Positions 7,242-15,383 of a DNA stretch of 64,000 bases are shown piece by piece. The notes beneath the pieces were generated by a model, which saw nothing but the letters and a program-made list of their open reading frames with translations, was not told the DNA's origin and did no database searches. Source of the stretch: Methylomarinum vadi (GTDB lineage Bacteria; Pseudomonadota; Gammaproteobacteria; Methylococcales; Methylomonadaceae); contig NZ_JPON01000001.1 in the NCBI RefSeq assembly GCF_000733935.1, positions 1,550,001 through 1,614,000 of the forward strand, read 5' to 3'. The position numbers and the translations under genes are program-made. Numbering within the stretch: position 1 is the first letter of the stretch; each line of letters begins with the position of its first letter.

Positions 7242-8462
7242 TCACCCCGATACCAACGAGAACAAAGCCTGGAAGAAGGCGTAATAAACGAAACCGACCA
7301 TCCCGCCGATCACCAAAATCATCGCCGGTTCGATCAGCGCCGACAGGCGCTTAATTGCGACTTCCAGCAATCTTTCGTAATACTCGCCCAATTCCTGCAA
7401 AACCTGATCCAGACTGCCCGCGCTCTCGCCCACCGCGATCATCTGCAGCACCAACGGCGGCATGCGCGGATGGCGGATGCTGCGGGCGACTTCGCGTCCC
7501 TGGAGGATTTTTCCGGCGGCATCCCGCAACTGATCGCTGTAGACCCGATTCCCGAGCAAATTGCCAGTGATTTTCATCGCCTCGTACACCGTGACGCCGC
7601 TGCGCAACTGGATGGACAAGGCCCAGGTCATTTGCGCCATCGCCCCGGTCGTCGCCAGCTTGCCCAGCACCGGCAGGCGCAACAGTGCGGCATCGATCCA
7701 GCGCCGCCCGATGCCGGTTTGATACAACACCAACAACGCGACGACCAATGCGATCAACGTCCCGACGATACTCAATCCGTTGGCGCGCACCGCATCGGAC
7801 AGATCGATCAACATCTGCGTGGACGGCGGCAGCGGTTTGCCCTGGCCGAGCAGGAATTTGGCGAACTTGGGAATGATCTTGACCACCATGAACACGCCCA
7901 CGCCGATCGCGGCCAACACCACGACGACCGGATAAATCATCGCATTGATCATCTGCGCGCGCAGCGCCGCCTTCTTGTCCAGATGCAGCGCCAGCCGTTC
8001 CATGATGGTGGCGAGGTCCCCGGTCGTTTCGCCGGCCACGACCAGGTTCACCGCCATGTCAGCAAACACGACCGGATGCTTTTTCATCGCCGCCGACAAC
8101 GACTGGCCGGCCTCAATATCCTGTAACATCAGGCGGATGGTCAAATTGAGCCGGGGGCTCGAAATCTGCTTCTGGGCCAGTTTCAAGGCCTGTGCGATGG
8201 AGAGGCCGGCGCGCAGCATGAACGCCATCTGACGAAAGAAAAAAATCAACGAAGCGTTGCCGACCGAGCGCTGCGAGGCCAGCCAGTCGGAGAAATTGGC
8301 CTGGCCGAGGAAGCCTTCCTTTCTCTTGCGCTCCTGCAGCTCCATCACCCGCAAACCCCGCTGACGCAGCATCAAGTTTGCCGCACCGATGTCGTCGGCC
8401 TGCACTCGTCCGGAAACCTCCGCGCCGCCGTTATCCAATGCGATATAGGAATAATACGGCAT
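7242..8462 (-). CDS. GspF/PilC-type inner-membrane platform protein
   Basis: A 406-residue polytopic protein with the two homologous T2SSF domains of the family (about 70-195 and 270-395). Membrane helices lie near 170-195, 220-245 and 375-400. The first domain contains FRQMAFMLRAGLSIAQAL and the second MTWALSIQLRSGVTVYEA. An N-terminal cytoplasmic segment (YSYIALDNGGAEVSGRVQA) is typical. It is the platform on which the ATPase drives pilin insertion. The gene starts one base after the upstream ATPase gene stops, so they are coupled. Confidence 0.93.
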   Translation of the reverse strand: MPYYSYIALDNGGAEVSGRVQADDIGAANLMLRQRGLRVMELQERKRKEGFLGQANFSDWLASQRSVGNASLIFFFRQMAFMLRAGLSIAQALKLAQKQISSPRLNLTIRLMLQDIEAGQSLSAAMKKHPVVFADMAVNLVVAGETTGDLATIMERLALHLDKKAALRAQMINAMIYPVVVVLAAIGVGVFMVVKIIPKFAKFLLGQGKPLPPSTQMLIDLSDAVRANGLSIVGTLIALVVALLVLYQTGIGRRWIDAALLRLPVLGKLATTGAMAQMTWALSIQLRSGVTVYEAMKITGNLLGNRVYSDQLRDAAGKILQGREVARSIRHPRMPPLVLQMIAVGESAGSLDQVLQELGEYYERLLEVAIKRLSALIEPAMILVIGGMVGFVYYAFFQALFSLVSG

Positions 8463-8463
8463 C

Positions 8464-10110
8464 TCAGTTCACCGCCAGCGTCTTATGGGTTTTATAGACC
8501 GCCACGTCGCGAAGTTCGTCCAGCGTCGTCAAGCCCAGCCGCACCTTTTGGCAGCCGTCTTCCCACATAAAGCGCAAACGCTCGCCGGCGCGCGTCTCCA
8601 ATACTTCTTCTTCCACCCCTCGCGTCACCAGGCGCGCCAAGTTGTCGTCGAACCATAGGGTTTCGAACAAACCCAGACGGCCGCGAAAGCCCGTGCCCTG
8701 GCAAACCGCGCAACCGACCGGTTGATAAATCTCGACCAGTTCCTGCTCTGCGCCCAAGATTTCCCGTTCCTCGACAGTGGCGGGGCGAGGCCGGCGGCAA
8801 TGCGCGCACAAACGCCGCACCAGCCGCTGGGCGATCACCGCCGTCAATGTCGAACCGATCAGGAACGGTTCGCAACCGATATCGACCAGGCGTGTCACGG
8901 CGCTGACCGCATTATTGGTATGCAGGGTAGAGAACACCCGGTGACCGGTCATCGCCGCCTTCACCGCCACGTCCGCGGTCTCCTGATCGCGGATCTCGCC
9001 GACCATCAGCACATCGGGATCGTGGCGCAGGAACGAGCGTAACGCGCTGGCGAAACCGACCTTCGGCCCGGTCTGAATTTGCGAGACGCCGTCGATGACG
9101 TACTCAATCGGATTTTCCACCGTCATGATATTGATATCGGGGCGATTGATTTCCTCCAACGCCGCGCACAGCGTGGTCGACTTGCCGCTTCCGGTCGGTC
9201 CGGTCAGCAAAATCATGCCGTAGGGTTTGTTGATCGCGTCGCGAAAATAGCGCAGGTCCGTCTCCAACATGCCCAGGTCGGCCAGGCTCAAGGCGCTCGC
9301 CTCCTGTCCCAACAAGCGCATGGTCACCCGTTCGCCCAGTCGAATCGGCGCAGTCGCGACGCGAATGTTGAACGAGCGGTCGATCGGCGGCGCCAGATGA
9401 TACGAGAAACCGCCGTCCTGGGGTTGACGCTGTTCGGCGATATCCAGGCCGGCCAACACCTTGACCCGCGAAATCACCGCCGCCGCGGCTCCCGCGCCGG
9501 CTTCGACCGGATAATCGCGCAGCTTGCCGTCCACGCGCAAACGCACGCGCAAACCCCAGGTCTCGGTCAACAGGTGAATGTCCGATGCGCGATGCAGATA
9601 AGCCTCGCGAATGATCGTGTCCAGCAACGCCACCAGATCGGTGTCGTCCTCCGCCGAGTCCGTCTCGGGCGCGGCGGCCTTGCCGGCCAGCGCCCGTTCG
9701 ATGCGCAGGCGCAACTGCGACGGATCCGCCATCGCCAACGGTAAAGGGCGTCCCAACAAGCGTTGCGCCGTATCGATCGCGTCGCGGTCGAAAGGATCGG
9801 ACAGCACCAGCATGGTTTTGTCGTCGGCGCGCCCCGGCAACAGTTGTTTGCGCCGCAACAGATTGGCGGGAAGCTTCTTTAATACTTCTAGGTCCACGCT
9901 CAGCGAGGTCAAATCGACATAGGCATGGCCGCCCTGCTCGGCCACGGCCCGGTACAAGGCCGACAACGGAAAACGGTAATGCGCCTGCACCATCGCCAAC
10001 AACGGCAAGCGCTGGCGCCTGGCTTCCAACCGCAGTCGTTCGACCGCCGCCGGTTCGACCAAGCCGCTGCGCGCGCCCGCACTCAATAATTGTTCCTCGG
10101 TTAACGCCAT
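8464..10110 (-). CDS. GspE/PilB-type assembly ATPase
   Basis: A 548-residue secretion ATPase. It has an N-terminal GspE_N-type domain (about 1-145), Walker A GPTGSGKSTT near residue 303, an Asp box and the Walker B region in LMVGEIRDQETAD near 368. His boxes include STLHTN. A zinc-binding four-cysteine motif (LCAHC near 433 and CAVC near 467) is typical of assembly rather than retraction ATPases. It powers pseudopilus or pilus polymerisation from the cytoplasm. PilO lies 21 bases upstream and the platform protein 1 base downstream. No PilT-like retraction ATPase is in the locus. Confidence 0.94.
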   Translation of the reverse strand: MALTEEQLLSAGARSGLVEPAAVERLRLEARRQRLPLLAMVQAHYRFPLSALYRAVAEQGGHAYVDLTSLSVDLEVLKKLPANLLRRKQLLPGRADDKTMLVLSDPFDRDAIDTAQRLLGRPLPLAMADPSQLRLRIERALAGKAAAPETDSAEDDTDLVALLDTIIREAYLHRASDIHLLTETWGLRVRLRVDGKLRDYPVEAGAGAAAAVISRVKVLAGLDIAEQRQPQDGGFSYHLAPPIDRSFNIRVATAPIRLGERVTMRLLGQEASALSLADLGMLETDLRYFRDAINKPYGMILLTGPTGSGKSTTLCAALEEINRPDINIMTVENPIEYVIDGVSQIQTGPKVGFASALRSFLRHDPDVLMVGEIRDQETADVAVKAAMTGHRVFSTLHTNNAVSAVTRLVDIGCEPFLIGSTLTAVIAQRLVRRLCAHCRRPRPATVEEREILGAEQELVEIYQPVGCAVCQGTGFRGRLGLFETLWFDDNLARLVTRGVEEEVLETRAGERLRFMWEDGCQKVRLGLTTLDELRDVAVYKTHKTLAVN

Positions 10111-10131
10111 GGATTCATCACCTGCCGAGTT

Positions 10132-10827
10132 TTACAATGCCAACACCAATTTCGCCAACAAAGCTTGCGGATAGCCGGCCGGCGAGGCGAGCGGCAATTT
10201 TTCGATATTCAGTTTCAGCACGGTGACCTGATAAGACAAGTCGTCCAGGCCGTGAACGAATTTACGTATCGCCATATAAGAGCCTTCCAGCTCGATTCGC
10301 TGCATCGGCCGGTGAAACATCGTTCCGGGCGACATCCGCGCGATCCAGCCCGAGGTTTCCGGCAGGATCAGCGGTTCCTTGGGCTTGTCGTCGATCTTGC
10401 CGCGTTTTTTACCCACTCGCTTGGCATTCTTGCTCGTCGCCGTTTGCGGCGGCGGCTGCAATTTTTCGTTGCTGCGTATTCTCACGCCGCTGTCGCGCGC
10501 CAGTTGCGAAATCCGCACCTTGAGTTCTTGGGAATCGAACGGCGCCAGCCGTAGTTGCATCAATTCGGCCTGCTCGCGGACCAGCGCCATCGCCCGCTCC
10601 AAATCGTCTAGCTGCGCCGTCAATTCTTCCACGTTTTCCAGCGGCTCGTCCGGGAGGCGCGCTTTCAGCAAACGTTTCTGCGTCGACTCCGCGCTTTTTT
10701 GTAACTGCCCGATGCGTTGGTCGACCGGCCTATAGCGCAGCAAGCCATAAGCGCCGGCCACGATCGCCACGATCACCAATGCCGACAAAAGCTGTTCGCG
10801 ATTACTCAAATGCGATCGTTTCATCAA
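10132..10827 (-). CDS. PilO-like alignment-complex protein
   Basis: A 231-residue bitopic protein with a short basic N-terminus, one membrane helix (about 13-30) and a coiled-coil stretch (about 35-95). A periplasmic ferredoxin-like domain follows. A Lys/Arg-rich insert lies near 128-145. It has the size and layout of PilO/GspM, which pairs with PilN/GspL in the inner membrane. Its start overlaps the stop of the PilM-PilN-like gene by four bases (ATGA, 10824-10827). Sequence motifs are weak; order and topology carry the call. Confidence 0.75.
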   Translation of the reverse strand: MMKRSHLSNREQLLSALVIVAIVAGAYGLLRYRPVDQRIGQLQKSAESTQKRLLKARLPDEPLENVEELTAQLDDLERAMALVREQAELMQLRLAPFDSQELKVRISQLARDSGVRIRSNEKLQPPPQTATSKNAKRVGKKRGKIDDKPKEPLILPETSGWIARMSPGTMFHRPMQRIELEGSYMAIRKFVHGLDDLSYQVTVLKLNIEKLPLASPAGYPQALLAKLVLAL

Positions 10828-12605
10828 GCCTTATCCTGTTGCCCCACCTGGTCGACCGGTCGTAACTTGACCAAACGCATCGTCATGCTGAAACCGTCCA
10901 GTTTCAGCGGCCCCTTGCCGCTGAATACCCGGCTGTCGCGCACGTCCAGATTCCACGGCGCCGCCGCCTTCTGTATAGTTTGAATGAAGGTCTGCGCCGC
11001 CGCTTCGCTGACCGCCCAGGACTCGAGCATGAAACTTTCCACTTCGACGCGATCGTCTTTCGCCGCGGGCGAATTCGGCGGAAACGGCATCGCCGGCGCT
11101 TTTGCTTCTCCCTCGCGCAGTCCGATCATGATGACTTCATCGCCGACGCTATTCTGCAGCATGCCCAATATCCCCTTGACCAGCGCCGCCCGTTCGGGAA
11201 TATCCCGTTCGTAAAAGCCCAACATCGCCTGCAACCGCCGCTGTTCGAGCTGTTGCTCGCGCAATGCCTGCTTACGTTGCTCGATCGCCTGAATTTGCGC
11301 GTCGATGCGTTTTTTCGCCGCGCTGATGCTCTGCCAGCGCGAATCCATTTCATCCTTGTAACTTTGCGCCTCGCTGTGTCGCAATTGCAGCGACGCCTCC
11401 GCCGCCACGAGCCCGAGCAGCAACACGCCGGCCAAGGCGACGGCGCGCACTTCCAATCGCTGCGCGGGCGGCGGCAAAGGCCCCCCGACCCTGACTTCGA
11501 TACAACGTCCCGGTTCGCCGACTCCCAAGGCATGGCGCGCCGCGCCGAGCATGCCCGGCGTGAGCGAGCCGTCCAACGCCGGATCGTGGAGCAGCTTGAC
11601 CTCCACTTCGAGCATCCGCCGCAGCTCTTCGGCCAAATCTTCCGCATTCTCGTCCCAGCTCGCCAGCCACAACGTTTCGTTGGGCGCGACATGCAGGGCG
11701 TGATAACTTTCCAGGCACAATTCCATCGCCGACTTGTTGACATGCCAATAGGCTTGCCAGTCGATGATGCGCCCTTCCCACAAGCGGACCGCCTTGACCA
11801 GGCCGTGGTGCGATTCCAACAGCACCTCGGATAACGGACGTTGCGGCAGCAGGCTAGCGGCGCAACCGGTCAACGGATACATCGCTTTAAGCTTCACCCC
11901 TTGGCGGGCGAACACCTCCACCCAGCGTTGCAGCAGGGATTGGCCGACGCAACTGGTCAGCCAATTAAACGTACCCGGAATCTCCTCCACCGCGCCCTGC
12001 GGCACCCAATTACACTCGATCTGTTCGTCATCGACCTTTAGCCACTCCTGGCCGGTCAGGCAGGCGTTCAACTGGCTGCGTTTGACAAACCCTAACTCCT
12101 CGGCCAGCTCGCCGAAACGGCGGAAGGAGAATTTGTCCAGCATTTCCAGACCGCCGGCCGGATTGGGCTTGCCCTGCTGTAAATCCATCACCACCTCGAC
12201 CTGCTCCTCGGTCATATAACCCCGACTGACCAGCAACCGGCCCAGCGACCAGCGCATCGAATGTTGCAACCACAACGCTTCCACATCCCCTTGCACCAAC
12301 GCCTTCATTTGCGGCAAAGGCCGAGGCTTTTTCGGATTGACCGGCAGTTCCACCAGCGTCGACAACACCGCATGCGACAGCAAAACCGCCGAACCGCCGC
12401 CCCGCCAACCTTTGGCCTGCAGCGTTTCGACCAGATCCGTCACCGCGTCGGCCATATCCACCTGCGCGATCGCCGCCCGGTGCAGCACCTCGACGCTCGT
12501 ACCGGACCGTTTCACCACCGCGCCGCGCAGGGAAAAACCGTCGGTTTCGCAGACGAGCAGCTCGGACGTCTTAAAAAACGGAAACAAGCCCTCGAATTTC
12601 ATCAT
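10824..12605 (-). CDS. PilM-PilN-like fusion (GspL-like) with inserted GspE_N/MshEN-like motifs
   Basis: A 593-residue protein. Residues about 1-375 are cytoplasmic and resemble the actin-like PilM/GspL fold (opening ELLVCETDGFSLRGAVV). One membrane helix lies near 390-410 (AVALAGVLLLGLVAAE), followed by a coiled coil (about 410-470) and a periplasmic PilN-like domain. PilM and PilN are normally separate, so this is GspL-like. An unusual segment at about 117-190 has two helical motifs, LGRLLVSRGYMTEEQVEVVM and RFGELAEELGFVKRSQL. These look like the repeats of GspE_N/MshEN domains normally found in the partner ATPase. It overlaps pilO by ATGA. Confidence 0.7.
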   Translation of the reverse strand: MMKFEGLFPFFKTSELLVCETDGFSLRGAVVKRSGTSVEVLHRAAIAQVDMADAVTDLVETLQAKGWRGGGSAVLLSHAVLSTLVELPVNPKKPRPLPQMKALVQGDVEALWLQHSMRWSLGRLLVSRGYMTEEQVEVVMDLQQGKPNPAGGLEMLDKFSFRRFGELAEELGFVKRSQLNACLTGQEWLKVDDEQIECNWVPQGAVEEIPGTFNWLTSCVGQSLLQRWVEVFARQGVKLKAMYPLTGCAASLLPQRPLSEVLLESHHGLVKAVRLWEGRIIDWQAYWHVNKSAMELCLESYHALHVAPNETLWLASWDENAEDLAEELRRMLEVEVKLLHDPALDGSLTPGMLGAARHALGVGEPGRCIEVRVGGPLPPPAQRLEVRAVALAGVLLLGLVAAEASLQLRHSEAQSYKDEMDSRWQSISAAKKRIDAQIQAIEQRKQALREQQLEQRRLQAMLGFYERDIPERAALVKGILGMLQNSVGDEVIMIGLREGEAKAPAMPFPPNSPAAKDDRVEVESFMLESWAVSEAAAQTFIQTIQKAAAPWNLDVRDSRVFSGKGPLKLDGFSMTMRLVKLRPVDQVGQQDKA

Positions 12606-12874
12606 AATATCTGCCTAATCCAGGATCGAAACTCGTTCCCACGCTCCTGCGTGGGAATGCAGATCGACCGGTCCACACTGCCATCGATCCCGGTTCCGCA
12701 CTCAGACTCCGTATGGGTTCCCACGGAGGACCGTGGGAACCAGATAAAAACGGTTTCGATACCTCGTCCGACATTATGCACGGAGCACTGAAGGAACCCA
12801 TAAATGATTGAACGAATTATGACCTGCAGATATTGGAGATTCATAAATTGAGTGTGTCTCATTTTAAACAGCCT
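12606..12874. repeat. REP palindromes (GTGGGAACC family)
   Basis: The 269-bp gap carries two self-complementary blocks: TTCCCACGCTCCTGCGTGGGAA near 12635-12657 and GGTTCCCACGGAGGACCGTGGGAACC near 12716-12742. The second type recurs at about 15187-15215 and 15346-15370. It lies between pilin D and the PilM-PilN-like gene and could form hairpins that set relative expression. No gene is seen. Confidence 0.7.
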
Positions 12875-13966
12875 TTAGAAATCCCAGATGAAATTGAATT
12901 GCGTCGATTGGGAAAAAGGTAGCATTGTTAATTTGCTTGAAATATCGGGCGGAGGAACTCCTGGGCAGGCGCCCTTGAATATCGAGTCATCCGAGGCACA
13001 TAAAACCTGCACGCTTCTAAGGCCCAGTGGAACTTTTTTCCCACCTGAAAAAGTGATCGGAGCTGAGTATTTGCTGCTGTTTGCAGCTACCGGATCACTC
13101 ACTAAAATCTGAAAATCATCGCTGTCTGCGGAGTCGATGGTCCCATCTCCCTTAGGAAAGAAAACTCTTAATTTAAGCGTAATGTCCGTTCCTGTAACGG
13201 GAGGCACCTGCGAAGCCGTCGAGTTTTTAAACAGTAATCGACCCGACCAATTATCAAGATCGACTTCCCAGTCAGACGAAACCACCAGCTTATTTGCTAA
13301 AATATTATCTCCGGAACCGGCATCATAAGCATCACTGGTTAAATTAACCTCTGCGCCCGAAACTGAAAAATCCCAACCTGAATTGATTGCATCGTTCGCA
13401 TCCGAATTGCCGTAACCGTCGCGGAAACGCAAAGCGCCATCACGTTCGGGCAACACATGAATATAAGGCCCGCGCCATCCGAACCCGACACCCGTGGTCG
13501 CATCCTGATGCCACACGACGATGGTTTTCGATGCATCGCAGGGGGAATCATAGGTTTTGGGATCTGTATTCGGCACTTTTTCATCACCCAATTCCAGTAA
13601 TTCCGCAATGCACTCCGGCAACCGCCCCATATCGGCGACAAAACCGCTGATTTCCGGCCCGCCGTTGACGGTGCGGGTCGGATCGCCGACGATGGCCTTG
13701 CGAATCATTTCCATGCGGCGTTTGGTCTCGTCGTACTTGGCCTGGTCTTCGACGCCCTCGGTCAACATCATCGACGCCGACGCCATCAACCCGACCAGAA
13801 ACAGCACCAGCACCATTTCCAGCAGCGTGAAACCGGCAGCGCGTCCCTGCCGGGACGGTAGGGTGCGCTCCGCGCACCTTTGCCACCGCACCAAGACGAC
13901 CGCCGTGTTGGTGCGCGGAGCGCACCCTACGGACCGTGTCATTAAAATAGACAAGAATCGATTCAT
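12875..13966 (-). CDS. Type II secretion/type IV pilin-like protein (pilin D)
   Basis: About 363 residues from the ATG at 13966 (a GTG at 13978 is also possible). The prepilin site is G|FTLLEM at residues 45/46, followed by a hydrophobic helix with Glu at +5. The body has a GspG-like WRGPYIHVLPERDG...GYGN stretch, then an extended C-terminal domain with Cys residues; at this size it is larger than usual pseudopilins. The 45-residue leader is mostly encoded by a 112-bp REP/BIME (13858-13969), so either the leader is REP-derived or the true start is an alternative codon in the element. The start overlaps the end of the upstream pilin remnant. Confidence 0.8.
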   Translation of the reverse strand: MNRFLSILMTRSVGCAPRTNTAVVLVRWQRCAERTLPSRQGRAAGFTLLEMVLVLFLVGLMASASMMLTEGVEDQAKYDETKRRMEMIRKAIVGDPTRTVNGGPEISGFVADMGRLPECIAELLELGDEKVPNTDPKTYDSPCDASKTIVVWHQDATTGVGFGWRGPYIHVLPERDGALRFRDGYGNSDANDAINSGWDFSVSGAEVNLTSDAYDAGSGDNILANKLVVSSDWEVDLDNWSGRLLFKNSTASQVPPVTGTDITLKLRVFFPKGDGTIDSADSDDFQILVSDPVAANSSKYSAPITFSGGKKVPLGLRSVQVLCASDDSIFKGACPGVPPPDISSKLTMLPFSQSTQFNFIWDF

Positions 13967-13969
13967 CGC
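13858..13969. repeat. 112-bp REP/BIME within the pilin cluster, copy 1
   Basis: Two long palindromic halves (GTAGGGTGCGCTCCGCGCACC and its complement) lie around a short GC-rich core, followed by a conserved tail ending ATCGATTCATCGC. Near-identical to 14157-14268, also 112 bp. It underlies the start and leader region of pilin D. Confidence 0.88.
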
Positions 13970-14156
13970 GGCAAGCACAATATGTTGTCATCCGAGTTGG
14001 CCGGCGGAACACAGGGCGTGTCGCCTTCACCCTCCACGGCATTATTAAGGCCGATAGCGACCACGCGGGCTTCGTCGTTATCATGCGAATCGATCATGAG
14101 ATAAGGGGGGTCGATAAGCTCCGTTAATGCCCCATAGTCCGCTTTCCGGAGCATAA
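13963..14156 (-). pseudogene. C-terminal remnant of a pilin gene (pilin C)
   Basis: Reading minus from an ATG at 14154, 63 residues begin MLRKADYGAL and end DDNILCLPR before a TGA at 13963. The tail resembles that of pilin B, which has DPYQEPYEI...DDDATARLV...TLYLLR, against DPPYLMI...DNDEARVV...NILCLPR here. The prepilin signal and N-terminal helix are missing: upstream the frame enters the REP at 14157. I infer a paralogous pilin cut down by REP-mediated deletion or insertion. A frame opening at 14265 reads through the REP into it without any prepilin motif. Confidence 0.65.
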
Positions 14157-14268
14157 GTAGGGTGCGCTCCGCGCACCTTGGCCACCGCACCAAGACGACC
14201 GCCGCGTTGGTGCGCGGAGCGCACCCTACGGACCATGACATTAAAATAGACATGAATCGATTCATCGC
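14157..14268. repeat. 112-bp REP/BIME within the pilin cluster, copy 2
   Basis: Same length and nearly the same sequence as 13858-13969, same orientation. It starts right at the truncated edge of the pilin C remnant and covers the stop codon of pilin B at its other end. Confidence 0.88.
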
Positions 14269-14945
14269 AGCAAATACAACGTCTTCACGCCTGCACCGGA
14301 GTCTCGACTCACAAGGCGCGCAGTCGCGTCATCGTCCAGTCCTTGTATTTCATACGGTTCTTGATAAGGATCGAGAATACCCCACGCCCCATTCGCGAGC
14401 AGGTTGTTTTTTCGTTGAATATATGGCCCGTGCCAGCCCCGCTTGGTATCTTCATTCCACTGGTCGTCCTCGGAGCGGCCAAAAGGGTCGGTAAACAACA
14501 TCCAAAAATTTGTAGTTGATTGGCACCAGGTAATTTTTTCGGCGTTGGTGCTTCCTGCTTCAGCAGGAAAAGTCATCGCCGTATTGGCATCGGTATCGCT
14601 GCCGCCATTAAAACTGTCGGTGCAATCATATACCCCCTGCCCCGGAAATTGGTTGGAACCGCTGTCGCGCCTAAACTGCAACAACGCCTTTCTGATCTCG
14701 GCCATTTCGAAACGGGTGACGTCCTCGCGGCCCTGGTCCTGCACGCCTTCGTAGCCCAACACCACGGCGCCGGCGACGATGCCCAGCAGGGTGATGACGA
14801 CCAGCAGTTCGAGCAGCGTGAAACCGCTTTGTTTGCACGCCACGGACGGGTGATGGGAAAAATGCTTGGTTCGGCGTTTTAAACGCAATTCGGTCAACGC
14901 GCCAACGGTGAAAAAAGGGAAATGCACAAACAATAAACCTCTCAT
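14262..14945 (-). CDS. GspG-like pseudopilin (pilin B)
   Basis: A 227-residue pseudopilin. A 41-residue leader, long for the family, precedes the prepilin site SG|FTLLELLVVITLLGIV with Glu at +5. The conserved GspG-type stretch RGWHGPYIQ...DPYQEPYEI is present near 175-205, and a Cys pair probably forms a disulfide. It would be processed by a prepilin peptidase encoded elsewhere and assembled by the ATPase at 8464. The stop codon lies inside the tail of a 112-bp REP. Confidence 0.87.
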   Translation of the reverse strand: MRGLLFVHFPFFTVGALTELRLKRRTKHFSHHPSVACKQSGFTLLELLVVITLLGIVAGAVVLGYEGVQDQGREDVTRFEMAEIRKALLQFRRDSGSNQFPGQGVYDCTDSFNGGSDTDANTAMTFPAEAGSTNAEKITWCQSTTNFWMLFTDPFGRSEDDQWNEDTKRGWHGPYIQRKNNLLANGAWGILDPYQEPYEIQGLDDDATARLVSRDSGAGVKTLYLLR

Positions 14946-15383
14946 TTACTTGCTTGGATGAACTGAAAAAAACAAGGTGGATACGGATGAATGCATCCAT
15001 CGTCAATATAACGAACCGCTGCAAGCAGAACCGCCCACCTCGTCCCATAGCTCGTCGTTATAACCCTCTTGCGGAGTGTCTTATTTGTCTGGGTTGGGCT
15101 GAATAGAATTGAGCCCAGCGAATTCAAGCGCATCGGAAATGTTGGGCTTCGCTATCGCGATGCCCAACCTACGGCTCGCTTAAACCCTATAGGGTTCCCA
15201 CGGAGGACCGTGGGTACCAGCAAGTAGCCCGGATGTAGCTTGCGGAATCCGGGATATTCGTGGCTTCGATGATCCCGCATTCCGCTTTGCTTCATGTGGG
15301 CTACTTACTATCGCGATGTCCAACCTAAGAGTCAGCCGTAAGGATTCCCACGGATGACCGTGGGAACCCGACAACATCAGCGC
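14946..15383. repeat. Intergenic REP cluster between pilins A and B
   Basis: Non-coding. It holds several palindromes: a GTTCCCACGGAGGACCGTGGG-type unit near 15187-15218 and another near 15346-15370. A GTAGCCCGGATG... / ...CATGTGGGCTAC pair spans about 15226-15305, and ATGCCCAACCTACGG-type halves lie near 15140-15175. These fall between two pilin genes and could attenuate or stabilise the mRNA. No gene is seen. Confidence 0.7.

Noticed and set aside
7188-8126. 312-codon plus frame in gspF-like
   Set aside because: Antisense shadow, rich in His/Arg/Gln from reversed Leu/Ala codons.
13963-14265. 100-residue frame read as an intact gene
   Set aside because: The first third is translated REP sequence and the rest only the C-terminal part of a pilin; annotated as a remnant.
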